Positions 35,721-42,841 of a stretch of DNA of 64,000 bases are shown one piece after another. The stretch is from Comamonadaceae bacterium. GTDB taxonomy: Bacteria > Pseudomonadota > Gammaproteobacteria > Burkholderiales > Burkholderiaceae_C. Position 1 is the first letter of the stretch; each line of letters opens with the position of its first letter. A program made the position numbers and the translations under genes. The notes below the pieces were generated by a model. The model searched no databases and was not told the origin of the DNA. It saw nothing but the letters and a program-made list of their open reading frames with translations. The stretch is taken from the NCBI GenBank assembly GCA_027486555.1, contig JAIXOX010000128.1:1-64000 (forward strand), in the 5' to 3' direction.

Positions 35721-36110
35721 ATGACAAATCTCGAACTCAACGAAGCCTTGCTGGATGCGGTGGCCGACCATGACCTTGCCGCCGTTGAACAATGCCTGAA
35801 AGACGGTGCCGACATTCTTTATGTCCGCACCCTGGATGAAGACTATGGTGCGGTTCAGCCCATCACGGTGCTGAGCATGGTGTTGTTCCGATGGTCCGAC
35901 AGCAGGCTGGAAGCGCCTGACTTCTTGGCATTCATCGAAATCACCGCGCTTCTTTTGGCACATGGCGCGGACACACGCCATGCCATCGCAATGGCTGGGC
36001 AAAATTACAGCCTGCACGATGTCAGATTGGCCGATGAAAACGACTTTGGAATGCCACCTTGGCAAATGATCGCCAGGGTACACGCGCAGCGTTACCCTGA
36101 CGGGTGTTGA
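35721..36110 (+). CDS. Small ankyrin-repeat-like protein
   Basis: This 129-residue protein (ATG at 35721, alternative at 35712) shows two ankyrin-like helical stretches: NEALLDAVADHDLAAVEQCL followed by KDGAD, and FIEITALLLAHGADTRHA. Only about two partial repeats are present. No signal peptide or membrane segment. It sits alone between two toxin-antitoxin modules of opposite orientation and may be cassette-like cargo. The function is unknown. The 195 bp before it hold no other gene. Confidence 0.65.
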   Translation: MTNLELNEALLDAVADHDLAAVEQCLKDGADILYVRTLDEDYGAVQPITVLSMVLFRWSDSRLEAPDFLAFIEITALLLAHGADTRHAIAMAGQNYSLHDVRLADENDFGMPPWQMIARVHAQRYPDGC

Positions 36111-36132
36111 GTGGGGATGGAGGTCTTACCGC

Positions 36133-36435
36133 TCAAACTTCATCATCTTGATAACCCGCTTCGCGCTGGTGCCGAACCCGGGCCACCATGACCCGGTCCA
36201 ACACATCGTCCCATGCGTAGCGCGCCAGATAGCCGCTGCGCCTGCGGGAGATGATCAGTTCACGCAAACCACCTTCCACCGGGCGACCTATGCCGGGTTG
36301 GTGCGTCAGCACTTGCAAGGCATCCAGGATGAAATCGAGCAGTTCCCCAGCCAATGGGTCTTCGGATTCGTGCAAAAACGTTTCCAGCCGGACCAAATCC
36401 TGGAATGCTGCGTGACTCAGAAATACGGTGCTCAC
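36133..36435 (-). CDS. ParE/RelE-superfamily toxin
   Basis: This 100-residue protein has the ParE-like layout SHAAFQDLVRLETFLHE, then LTHQPGIGRPVEGGLRELII and YLARYAWDDVLDRVMVARVRHQRE. ParE members inhibit gyrase and RelE members cut mRNA on the ribosome; the H-Q-R-E ending of the core fits ParE. The start is 3 bp after the stop of the upstream antitoxin gene. Confidence 0.85.
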   Translation of the reverse strand: MSTVFLSHAAFQDLVRLETFLHESEDPLAGELLDFILDALQVLTHQPGIGRPVEGGLRELIISRRRSGYLARYAWDDVLDRVMVARVRHQREAGYQDDEV

Positions 36436-36438
36436 ACC

Positions 36439-36753
36439 TCAGCCCATTTTTTTCGCTTGCAAAGGTGCAGGCGGCGCGCTTTTTCCCTGACGATGTTCTT
36501 TCAGTTGAGAAAAATAGAGACGAACATCGTCCAGCGCATGACCTGTGCCGGTGGACTTCATGACGGCCAGCGCATCGGCCGAATCTTGTGCAAATGTTTG
36601 CCGCAAGCGCTTGCGCTGCGCCGCATCGGCCAGCGTGCTCACCATGAAAGCGTGCAGGCTCATGCCCATTTGCTTGGCATCTTCTTCAAGCTGCAGCTTG
36701 AGTGCGCCGGGCAGTTTCAGACTGGTGGGGATGTTGGCAGGAACAGCGGGCAT
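36439..36753 (-). CDS. Antitoxin of the ParE/RelE-type toxin
   Basis: This 104-residue protein, starting at 36753 with a GGAG site on the minus strand, has a ribbon-helix-helix-like region (TSLKLPGALKLQLEEDAKQMGM, then SLHAFMVSTLADAAQ) and a basic C-terminus. It is encoded directly before the ParE-like toxin, the usual antitoxin-first order. Confidence 0.8.
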   Translation of the reverse strand: MPAVPANIPTSLKLPGALKLQLEEDAKQMGMSLHAFMVSTLADAAQRKRLRQTFAQDSADALAVMKSTGTGHALDDVRLYFSQLKEHRQGKSAPPAPLQAKKMG

Positions 36754-36865
36754 GACAAGCTCCATTCATGGGTAGTCAGAAGTGACTACTTGGGTCAATT
36801 TTACACAGCTCGAACCGGCTGAGGGCGATGCGATGGCTTGATTGCCGGTAACCGACGCGTGTCCC

Positions 36866-37090
36866 TTATTCAGCAAATATCAGCAGGGCATCGTTGCCCT
36901 GGGCCGCCACGGCAGCTGCGGCCACTGACCAAGCAGCGCGCACCGCCATGGCGGGTTTGCTCAAGATGATCTGCCCGTTTTCCACCACGATGTTGGCAGT
37001 GGTTTGATCTTCCAGTCCGGCTTGTGCCAGCAGCGCTTTGGGCAGCACCACGCCCTTGCTGTTCCCGATCGTTTTGATGGCAATTTCCAT
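36866..37090 (-). CDS. AbrB/SpoVT-type antitoxin without an adjacent toxin
   Basis: This 74-residue protein starts MEIAIKTIGNSKGVVLPKAL, a swapped-hairpin AbrB domain typical of MazE/PemI antitoxins. The start at 37090 is preceded by GGGGAG. No toxin follows: the next gene in this direction is the unrelated antitoxin at 36753, 112 bp away. The C-terminus ends at ALLIFAE, slightly shorter than paired relatives. It appears to be a solitary antitoxin left after toxin loss. Confidence 0.8.
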   Translation of the reverse strand: MEIAIKTIGNSKGVVLPKALLAQAGLEDQTTANIVVENGQIILSKPAMAVRAAWSVAAAAVAAQGNDALLIFAE

Positions 37091-37111
37091 GAAGCTCCCC
37101 AGTTGCAACAA

Positions 37112-37325
37112 TGTTGAATATTGATCGACGTGCCGACAAGTAAGAGTTGGCGCATTGTGAAACTAAAAAAAGGATTTCACCCGATGCCTGCCGTCAAGCG
37201 CACAAGGAACCAGCTGACATGGCATGGCACACACACCTCCTCTCGCTGACAGCAGAACAAAGCGCAGACAGAGAATGAAACTGAGTTGTTGACGATGTTG
37301 CAGGCTGGGTGTGGACTTGACGCGA
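37112..37325. other. Intergenic region with no recognised gene
   Basis: No convincing frame, repeat or hairpin was seen between the solitary antitoxin and the Phd-type operator. Confidence 0.5.
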
Positions 37326-37337
37326 ACCAAATTTGGT
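37326..37337. promoter_or_regulatory. Palindromic operator of the Phd/YefM-type module
   Basis: ACCAAATTTGGT is a perfect 12-bp palindrome 34 bp before the antitoxin ATG, in an AT-rich leader. It fits the autoregulatory operator of a Phd/YefM antitoxin. Confidence 0.6.
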
Positions 37338-37371
37338 CTATATTTAGTCTCAATTTACTTCTGAGGCTGCC

Positions 37372-37638
37372 ATGTCACTTGCTCAACAAATCAAGCCTAT
37401 TTCATATCTCAAGTCACACGCTGCCGACATCATCAAAAACTTCGCCACCAACCCTGATCCGCTGATCATCACGCAAAACGGTGAAGCCAAGATGGTGGTG
37501 CTGGATATCCAAGCCTACGAGCAACAACAAGAAACCATGGCACTCTTAAAGCTGATTGCCATGGGTAACAAAGAGTTGGCTCAAGGCCAGTTTCAAGAGG
37601 CTGATGATTTTTTCAGCGAAATGGCGCGTGAAGAATGA
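37372..37638 (+). CDS. Phd/YefM-family antitoxin
   Basis: This 88-residue protein has the Phd/YefM N-terminal DNA-binding fold: ISYLKSHAADIIKNFATNPDPLIITQNGEAKMVVLDIQAY. The acidic C-terminus (ADDFFSEMAREE) would wrap the toxin. Its stop overlaps the toxin ATG (ATGA), so the two are translationally coupled. Confidence 0.9.
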   Translation: MSLAQQIKPISYLKSHAADIIKNFATNPDPLIITQNGEAKMVVLDIQAYEQQQETMALLKLIAMGNKELAQGQFQEADDFFSEMAREE

Positions 37639-37967
37639 CAGGCCCCAGAAAAGTTGTGATTCTTCATTCGGCAAAATCAGACTACCGAAGAATCAAAAAC
37701 GACGTGACGCAGAAATTTGGTGCTGAAACTTGGCTTGAAATCAATCACGAATGGAAAGTCAAACTCAATAAATTGGCAGTGAATCCGGAACTGGGCAGCA
37801 ACATCTCTGAACTGGACGGCACGGGCTTGACTGGATTTAAAAGATATCAGTACAAAAATGCCTATGTGGTTTACCAGACCTCTGATGCACTTTTGACCGT
37901 TTACATGTTCATACCGAGCATGCGCGATTTCAGGCGGCATTTGATGGATCGCTTGCTCGCTGCTTGA
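37635..37967 (+). CDS. RelE/ParE-superfamily toxin paired with the Phd-type antitoxin
   Basis: This 110-residue protein shows the RelE-fold order SAKSDYRRIKNDVTQKFG, then VNPELGSNISELDGTGLTGFKRYQYKNAYVVYQ. It starts in an ATGA overlap with the antitoxin. Members are ribosome-dependent mRNA nucleases or gyrase inhibitors; which applies cannot be told here. Confidence 0.87.
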   Translation: MTGPRKVVILHSAKSDYRRIKNDVTQKFGAETWLEINHEWKVKLNKLAVNPELGSNISELDGTGLTGFKRYQYKNAYVVYQTSDALLTVYMFIPSMRDFRRHLMDRLLAA

Positions 37968-38043
37968 TCGTCCGCATCATTTAAACCCGGAAACAACGAA
38001 CCGGCTGAGGCCGAAGCGCGGATCTGCGCAGAGCACTTTTCTT

Positions 38044-38118
38044 TGTAGGAGCGGCGCCCTCGCCGCGAAAGAGCATCCGCCGCCTGCAGACATTCGCCCT
38101 GAGGACGGGGCTTCCACA
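38044..38118. repeat. Single REP-like element (family A)
   Basis: A left arm TGTAGGAGCGGCGCCCTCGC and a degenerate right arm (CGCCCTGAGGACGGGGCTTCC) surround a short spacer. It lies between the toxin gene and the SCP2-type thiolase gene, and the remainder of the 274-bp gap has no other feature that I can see. Confidence 0.8.
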
Positions 38119-38241
38119 CAAGGGGTCTTTCTCATCACAAAAATGTCATTTCCTGCCAATCATCTTGACCTGATTGGCGATTGGTAAAGCCCTGCTGCCG
38201 CTCGATACTTTGTCCATATCGACCCTTTACAAGGAGCAGGC

Positions 38242-39435
38242 ATGGCCGTATGCAAGCGCGCAGTTCACGTCGTTGGCGTGGGCATGATCCCTTTCACCAA
38301 ACCCGGGGCCAGCGAGTCCTACAACGTCATGGGGGCCCGTGCGGCCCAGCTGGCGCTGGATGACGCGGGCGTGCCCTACGACGCGGTGCAGCAGGCCTAT
38401 GTGGGTTACGTTTATGGCGATTCCACTGCTGGGCAGGCCGCCATTTACGGCGTGGGCCTGACCGGCATTCCGGTCTTCAACATCAACAACAACTGCTCCA
38501 CCGGCTCCAGTGCGCTGTACCTGGCGCGCCAGGCAGTCGAGAGTGGCATGGTCGAATGCGCCATTGCGTTGGGTTTTGAGCAAATGGTGCCCGGCCCGCT
38601 GAAAGGGGCGTACCAAGACCGCCCCGCGCCCATGGTCCGCTTTGTCGAGACCATGACCGCGCACCAGGGTTTTGATGAGGCCGCGCCGCGTGCCGCCCAA
38701 TTCTTTGGCGGCGCGGGCATGGACTACATGAAGCAGTACGGCATCCGCCCCGACACCTTTGGTCGCATCTCGGTCAAGGCGCGCCAGCACGCGGCCCGCA
38801 ACCCGCTGGCCGTGTTCCGCCAGACACTCACGCTAGAAGAGGTGATGGCCTCGCCCACCGTGTTTGGCCCGCTGACGCGCTACCAGTGCTGCCCGCCCAC
38901 CTGCGGCGCGGCGGCGGCCATTGTTTGCTCGGCCGACTTTGCCAAAAAGCACAAGCTCGACATGCGCGTGGTGATCGCCGCGCAGGCCATGACCACCGAC
39001 ACGCCCAGCACCTTCGAGAGCGATGACATGCGTCGCGTGGTGGGCTACGACATGACGGCCAACGCCGCCAAACAGGTGTACGAAGCCGCAGGCATTGGCC
39101 CCGAAGACCTCGATGTGGTCGAGCTGCACGACTGCTTCACGGCCAACGAGCTTCTGACTTACGAAGGCCTGGGCCTCACGCCCGAAGGCACCGCCGAAAA
39201 GTTCATCGTGGACGGCGACAACACCTATGGCGGGCGCATCGTCACCAACCCCTCGGGCGGCTTGCTGTCCAAGGGCCACCCGCTGGGCGCCACCGGGCTG
39301 GCGCAGTGTTACGAGCTGGTGTCGCAGCTGCGCGGCACAGCCGATCAGCGCCAGGTCGAAGGCGCACGCTTGGCCTTGCAGCACAACCTGGGCTTGGGCG
39401 GTGCTTGCGTGGTGACGCTGTATCAGAAAGTCTAA
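38242..39435 (+). CDS. SCP2/lipid-transfer-type thiolase
   Basis: This is a 397-residue thiolase of the sterol-carrier-protein-x type. The nucleophile C85 is in NNNCSTGSSA, the active-site H296 in ELHDCF and H346 in GHPLGATG, so it should be a competent 3-ketoacyl-CoA thiolase. Such enzymes cleave branched or steroid-type 3-ketoacyl-CoA to acetyl- or propionyl-CoA. A clear AAGGAG site precedes the ATG. Two MaoC-type hydratase genes follow. Contrast the degenerate active site of the second thiolase-fold protein at 47769. Confidence 0.9.
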   Translation: MAVCKRAVHVVGVGMIPFTKPGASESYNVMGARAAQLALDDAGVPYDAVQQAYVGYVYGDSTAGQAAIYGVGLTGIPVFNINNNCSTGSSALYLARQAVESGMVECAIALGFEQMVPGPLKGAYQDRPAPMVRFVETMTAHQGFDEAAPRAAQFFGGAGMDYMKQYGIRPDTFGRISVKARQHAARNPLAVFRQTLTLEEVMASPTVFGPLTRYQCCPPTCGAAAAIVCSADFAKKHKLDMRVVIAAQAMTTDTPSTFESDDMRRVVGYDMTANAAKQVYEAAGIGPEDLDVVELHDCFTANELLTYEGLGLTPEGTAEKFIVDGDNTYGGRIVTNPSGGLLSKGHPLGATGLAQCYELVSQLRGTADQRQVEGARLALQHNLGLGGACVVTLYQKV

Positions 39436-39493
39436 ACATGAAGCCACCACGCTCCTCACTTCGTGTAGTCGCTGTCCCCCGAGGGGGTCAAAA

Positions 39494-39937
39494 ATGATCG
39501 ACCGCCAATACATCGGCCACACCATGCCGCCCTTTGAGGTGTTGGTCGAAAAAGGCCGCCTGCGCTTTTTCGCCAAGGCCACGGGCCAGACCGACCCTGT
39601 CTACACCGACGAATCCGCCGCCCTCGCCGCAGGCCACCCAGGCTTGCCCGTGCCGCCCACGTTTTTGTTTTGTCTGGAGATGGAGTCGCCCGACCCGGCC
39701 GCGATCCGCAACCTGCTGGGCATGGACTACCGCAAGCTGTTGCACGGCGAGCAGGGCTTCACCTTCCACCGCATGGCCTATGCGGGCGATGTGCTGCGCT
39801 TTGAGCAGCGCATCGAAGACATCTACGACAAAAAGGGTGGCGCACTCGAATTCGTTGTCCGCAAAACCCGCGTCAGCAACCAGCGTGGCGAGCATGTGGC
39901 CGATCTGCGTGCCGTGACCGTGTTGCGCCACGGATAA
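39494..39937 (+). CDS. MaoC-like hydratase subunit (N-terminal type)
   Basis: This is a 147-residue hot-dog protein of the FAS1-dehydratase/MaoC_dehydrat_N type (KATGQTDPVYTDESAA, then GHPGLPVPPTFLF). It lacks the catalytic D-x-N-x-x-H hydratase motif found in its downstream partner, so it is probably the structural or substrate-binding half of a heteromeric enoyl-CoA hydratase. The next gene starts 10 bp later. Confidence 0.87.
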   Translation: MIDRQYIGHTMPPFEVLVEKGRLRFFAKATGQTDPVYTDESAALAAGHPGLPVPPTFLFCLEMESPDPAAIRNLLGMDYRKLLHGEQGFTFHRMAYAGDVLRFEQRIEDIYDKKGGALEFVVRKTRVSNQRGEHVADLRAVTVLRHG

Positions 39938-39947
39938 GGAAACTTCC

Positions 39948-40367
39948 ATGACCCTCCCATCCTTTGACGCCCTGCAAGTAGGCGACGCTATTTGCCCGCT
40001 GGAGTTGCCACCCGTCTCGCGCCTGACGCTGGCGCTGTACTGCGGCGCGTCGGGCGACCACAACCCGATCCACGTCGACACCGACTTTGCCGCCCTCGCC
40101 GGCCTGCCCGACGTGATCGCGCACGGCATGTTGTCCATGGGCTGGCTGGCGCGCTTGCTCACCAACTGGGTGCCACAAACCGCGATCCGCGACTACAGCG
40201 TGGGCTTTGCCGCCATGACCCAGGTGCACGAAAAGATCACTTGCACCGGCCAAGTGACCGAGAAATTCGAGGTTGATGGCGAGCGCCGTGTGCGCCTGTC
40301 GTTGACCACGGTCAACGCCGAAGGCCAGGTCAAGCTGGCGGGCGACGCCGTGGTGGCGCTGGCCTGA
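39948..40367 (+). CDS. MaoC-like (R)-enoyl-CoA hydratase subunit (catalytic)
   Basis: This is a 139-residue hot-dog protein with the hydratase 2 motif GASGDHNPIHVD: D37, N39 and H42 are the expected catalytic positions, followed by GLPDVIAHGML. With the preceding non-catalytic subunit it should form a heteromeric hydratase adding water to trans-2-enoyl-CoA, as in steroid and branched-chain acyl degradation. The product would be the substrate of the SDR-type dehydrogenases nearby. Confidence 0.9.
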   Translation: MTLPSFDALQVGDAICPLELPPVSRLTLALYCGASGDHNPIHVDTDFAALAGLPDVIAHGMLSMGWLARLLTNWVPQTAIRDYSVGFAAMTQVHEKITCTGQVTEKFEVDGERRVRLSLTTVNAEGQVKLAGDAVVALA

Positions 40368-40548
40368 AACAGCATGATTGATTTGGCCCTGTGAAGTTTT
40401 CAATGCCCAAAGATGTTGTAGGTCGGCGGCTTCAGCCTCGACATGCAGCCTCTGCCAACGTCAGCAATGTCGGGGCTAAAGCCACCGACCTACGAGATGA
40501 CTTGCGCACACATTTCAAACTTCAGCATGTCGTAGAAAAGGACTCTCC

Positions 40549-40632
40549 ATGACCCGCAAACATCGAAGTTGTAGGTCGGCGGCTTCAGCCCCGACATGTA
40601 GCCTCTGCCAAAGTCAGCAATGTCGGGGCTAA
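40549..40632 (+). other. Decoy start: 27-codon frame from a duplicated gene leader (1)
   Basis: The frame opens MTRK, as in the real SDR gene, under an AAAAGGACT site, then reads into the family B element (HRSCRSAASAPTCSL) and stops after 27 codons. It would be translated if transcribed. It is not a gene in the ordinary sense, but it could act as a leader peptide. Confidence 0.5.
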
Positions 40633-40701
40633 AGCCACCGACCTGCGAGATGACTTGGGCACATATTTCGAACTTCAGCATGACGTAGAAAAGGACTCTC
40701 T

Positions 40702-40785
40702 ATGACCCGCAAACATCGAAGTTGTAGGTCGGCGGCTTCAGCCTCGACATGCAGCCTCTGCCAACGTCAGCAATGTCGGGGCTAA
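40702..40785 (+). other. Decoy start: 27-codon frame from a duplicated gene leader (2)
   Basis: This is a near-identical copy of 40549-40632, exactly 153 bp downstream, with the same MTRK start, ribosome-binding site, length and stop. The reading frame is conserved between the copies with a few substitutions. Confidence 0.5.
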
Positions 40786-40854
40786 AGCCACCGACCTGCG
40801 AGATGACTTGCGCACACATTTCGAACTTCAACATGCCATAGAAAAGGACTTCCC

Positions 40855-41682
40855 ATGACCCGCAAACTCGAAGGCCAAGTGGCCTTGGTCTCAGGCTCCG
40901 GTCGCGGCATTGGCCGCGAAATCGCGCTCAAGCTCGCCAGCGAAGGCGCACGCCTCGTCATCAACGACCTCGACCAAGCCCCGGCCGAGCAGACCGTGGC
41001 CGACATCGTCGCCAGCGGTGGCCAGGCCGTGGCCTGCATTGGCAGCGTGACCGACACCGACTTTGGCGAGCGTTTCGTCAAGACGGCGCTCGACGCTTTT
41101 GGCGGCATCGACATCATCGTCAACAACGCCGGTTACACCTGGGACAACGTGTTGCAAAAGATGAGCGACGAGCAGTGGGAAGCCATGCTGGCCGTGCACT
41201 TGACGGCACCGTTTCGCATCTTGCGCGCCGCCTCAGGCTTCATCCGCGAGGCTGCCAAACGCGAAGCCGAAGCGGGCACACCCAAACACCGCAAGGTGGT
41301 CAACATCTCGTCCACTTCGGGCGTGTACGGCAACGCAGGCCAAGCCAATTACGCGGCGGCCAAGGCCGGTATCAACGGCCTGACCAAAGCCATGGCCAAA
41401 GAGTGGGGCCGCTACAAGGTCAACGTCAACAGCGTGGCCTTTGGCCTGATCATGACGCGCCTGACACAACCCTTGACCTCGGGCGATGCGAGTGTGGACA
41501 TCGCGGGCCGCACCATCGCAGTGGGCGTGCAGCCTGACCGCCTGAAGGCCGCCGAAGCCACCATTCCGCTGGGCCGGGGCGGCACACCCGAAGAAGCCGC
41601 AGGTGCGGTCTACATGTTCTGTATCCCCGAGTCCAACTACGTCAGCGGCCAAGTGTTGGTCTGCGGCGGTGGCCGTCCTTGA
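40855..41682 (+). CDS. SDR-family 3-hydroxyacyl-CoA dehydrogenase-like protein
   Basis: This is a 275-residue classical SDR. The cofactor loop is SGSGRGIG (residues 13-20), NNAG is at 90-93, and the active site has S153-S155 with Y166 and K170 (YAAAK). It most resembles FabG-like enzymes that oxidise 3-hydroxyacyl-CoA or cyclic alcohols. A long acidic/basic insert REAAKREAEAGTPKH precedes the active site, as in multifunctional-enzyme-like SDRs. The start is the third copy of a duplicated leader. The acyl-CoA dehydrogenase gene follows after 7 bp. Confidence 0.88.
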   Translation: MTRKLEGQVALVSGSGRGIGREIALKLASEGARLVINDLDQAPAEQTVADIVASGGQAVACIGSVTDTDFGERFVKTALDAFGGIDIIVNNAGYTWDNVLQKMSDEQWEAMLAVHLTAPFRILRAASGFIREAAKREAEAGTPKHRKVVNISSTSGVYGNAGQANYAAAKAGINGLTKAMAKEWGRYKVNVNSVAFGLIMTRLTQPLTSGDASVDIAGRTIAVGVQPDRLKAAEATIPLGRGGTPEEAAGAVYMFCIPESNYVSGQVLVCGGGRP

Positions 41683-41689
41683 GGCGCGT

Positions 41690-42841
41690 ATGGACAGCAT
41701 CCTCACCTTCCCCCGCAGCGTGTTCCGTGAAGACCACGAAATGCTGCGCACCACCGTGCGCCGCTTTTTGGAGCGCGAATGCAAACCCCGTCAGGCCCAG
41801 TGGGACAAAGACGGCAAGGTCGACCGCGAGACCTGGCTCAAGGCCGGGCGCGAAGGCCTGCTCTGCGCCACCATGGACCCCGAGTGGGGCGGCGGTGGCG
41901 GTGACTTCGGCCATGCGGCCGTGATCGTCGAAGAGATCGGCCGCTCCGGTGTGAGCGGCTTGGGCTTTGGCCTGCACTCGGATGTGGTGGCACCCTACAT
42001 CGAGCGCCTGGGCACGCCAGAACAAAAGGCCAAATGGCTCCCCCAATGCGCCACGGGTGAGGTGATCCTGGCGATTGCCATGAGCGAGCCTGGCGCTGGC
42101 AGTGACCTCAAAGCCATCCGCACCACGGCCCGCCGTGAGGGTGACGAGTACGTCATCAACGGCGCCAAAACTTTCATCTCGAATGGCCTGAACTGCGACC
42201 TGGTCGTGGTGGTGGCCAAGACCGAGCCCGAGCTGGGTGCCAAGGGCGTGTCGCTGATCTTGGTCGAGGCCGACCGCGCCGGTTTTCGCAAAGGCCGCAA
42301 GCTCGACAAAATGGGCCAAGAAGCGGCCGACACCGCCGAGCTGTTTTTTGAAGACGTGCGCGTGCCTGTGACCAACATTCTGGGCGAAGAGAACAAGGGC
42401 TTTGCCTACCTGATGCAAGAGTTGGCACAAGAGCGCTTTGTGATCGCGTTGGGCGCGGCCGCCAAGATGGAAGCCATGTTCGACGAAACCGTGCGCTACA
42501 CCAAGGAGCGCGTGGTGTTTGGCAAGCCGCTGTTTGATTTTCAGAACACCCGCTTCAAGTTGGCCGAAATCAAAGTGCGCACCACCGCCGTGCGCATGAT
42601 GGTCGACCAGTATCTGGGCGAACACCTGCGCCGCAAACTCACCGTGCAAGAAGGCGCCATGGCCAAACTCTTTGCCACCGAAGAGCTGGGCAAAGCACTG
42701 GACGAGTTGCTGCAGCTCTATGGCGGCTATGGCTACATGATGGAATACCCGATCACCCGCGCCTTTGTCGACTCGCGTGTGACCCGCATTTACGGCGGCA
42801 CCAGCGAGGTCATGAAAGAGTTGATCTCCAGAAGCCTGTGA
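41690..42841 (+). CDS. Acyl-CoA dehydrogenase (LCAD/IVD-type active site)
   Basis: This is a 383-residue FAD-dependent acyl-CoA dehydrogenase. FAD and substrate segments include AIAMSEPGAGSDLKAIRTTA and TFISNGLNCDLVVVV. The usual C-terminal catalytic Glu (YEG) is Gly here (IYGGTSE), while helix G has AQERFVIA with E248 in the position used by long-chain and isovaleryl-CoA dehydrogenases, so E248 is the likely base. That placement is common for branched or bulky acyl groups. The start at 41690 overrides a longer overlapping frame. Its stop overlaps the next start. Confidence 0.9.
   Translation: MDSILTFPRSVFREDHEMLRTTVRRFLERECKPRQAQWDKDGKVDRETWLKAGREGLLCATMDPEWGGGGGDFGHAAVIVEEIGRSGVSGLGFGLHSDVVAPYIERLGTPEQKAKWLPQCATGEVILAIAMSEPGAGSDLKAIRTTARREGDEYVINGAKTFISNGLNCDLVVVVAKTEPELGAKGVSLILVEADRAGFRKGRKLDKMGQEAADTAELFFEDVRVPVTNILGEENKGFAYLMQELAQERFVIALGAAAKMEAMFDETVRYTKERVVFGKPLFDFQNTRFKLAEIKVRTTAVRMMVDQYLGEHLRRKLTVQEGAMAKLFATEELGKALDELLQLYGGYGYMMEYPITRAFVDSRVTRIYGGTSEVMKELISRSL

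Larger units (their letters stand above)
40418..40854 (+). repeat. 153-bp tandem repeat carrying family B elements and copied gene starts
   Basis: Three units start at 40418, 40571 and 40724, an exact 153-bp period. Each holds a family B inverted-repeat element (GTAGGTCGGCGGCTTCAGCC to CCGACCT) followed by a leader with AAAAGGACT and ATGACCCGCAAA. In the third unit that ATG (40855) is the real start of the SDR gene; in units 1 and 2 the copied ATGs are at 40549 and 40702. So the gene's ribosome-binding site and first four codons have been duplicated together with the repeat. Confidence 0.92.

Noticed and set aside
34893-37967. Integron-like cassette array for the toxin-antitoxin cluster
   Set aside because: The genes point in both directions and I could not identify attC-like recombination sites or an integrase.
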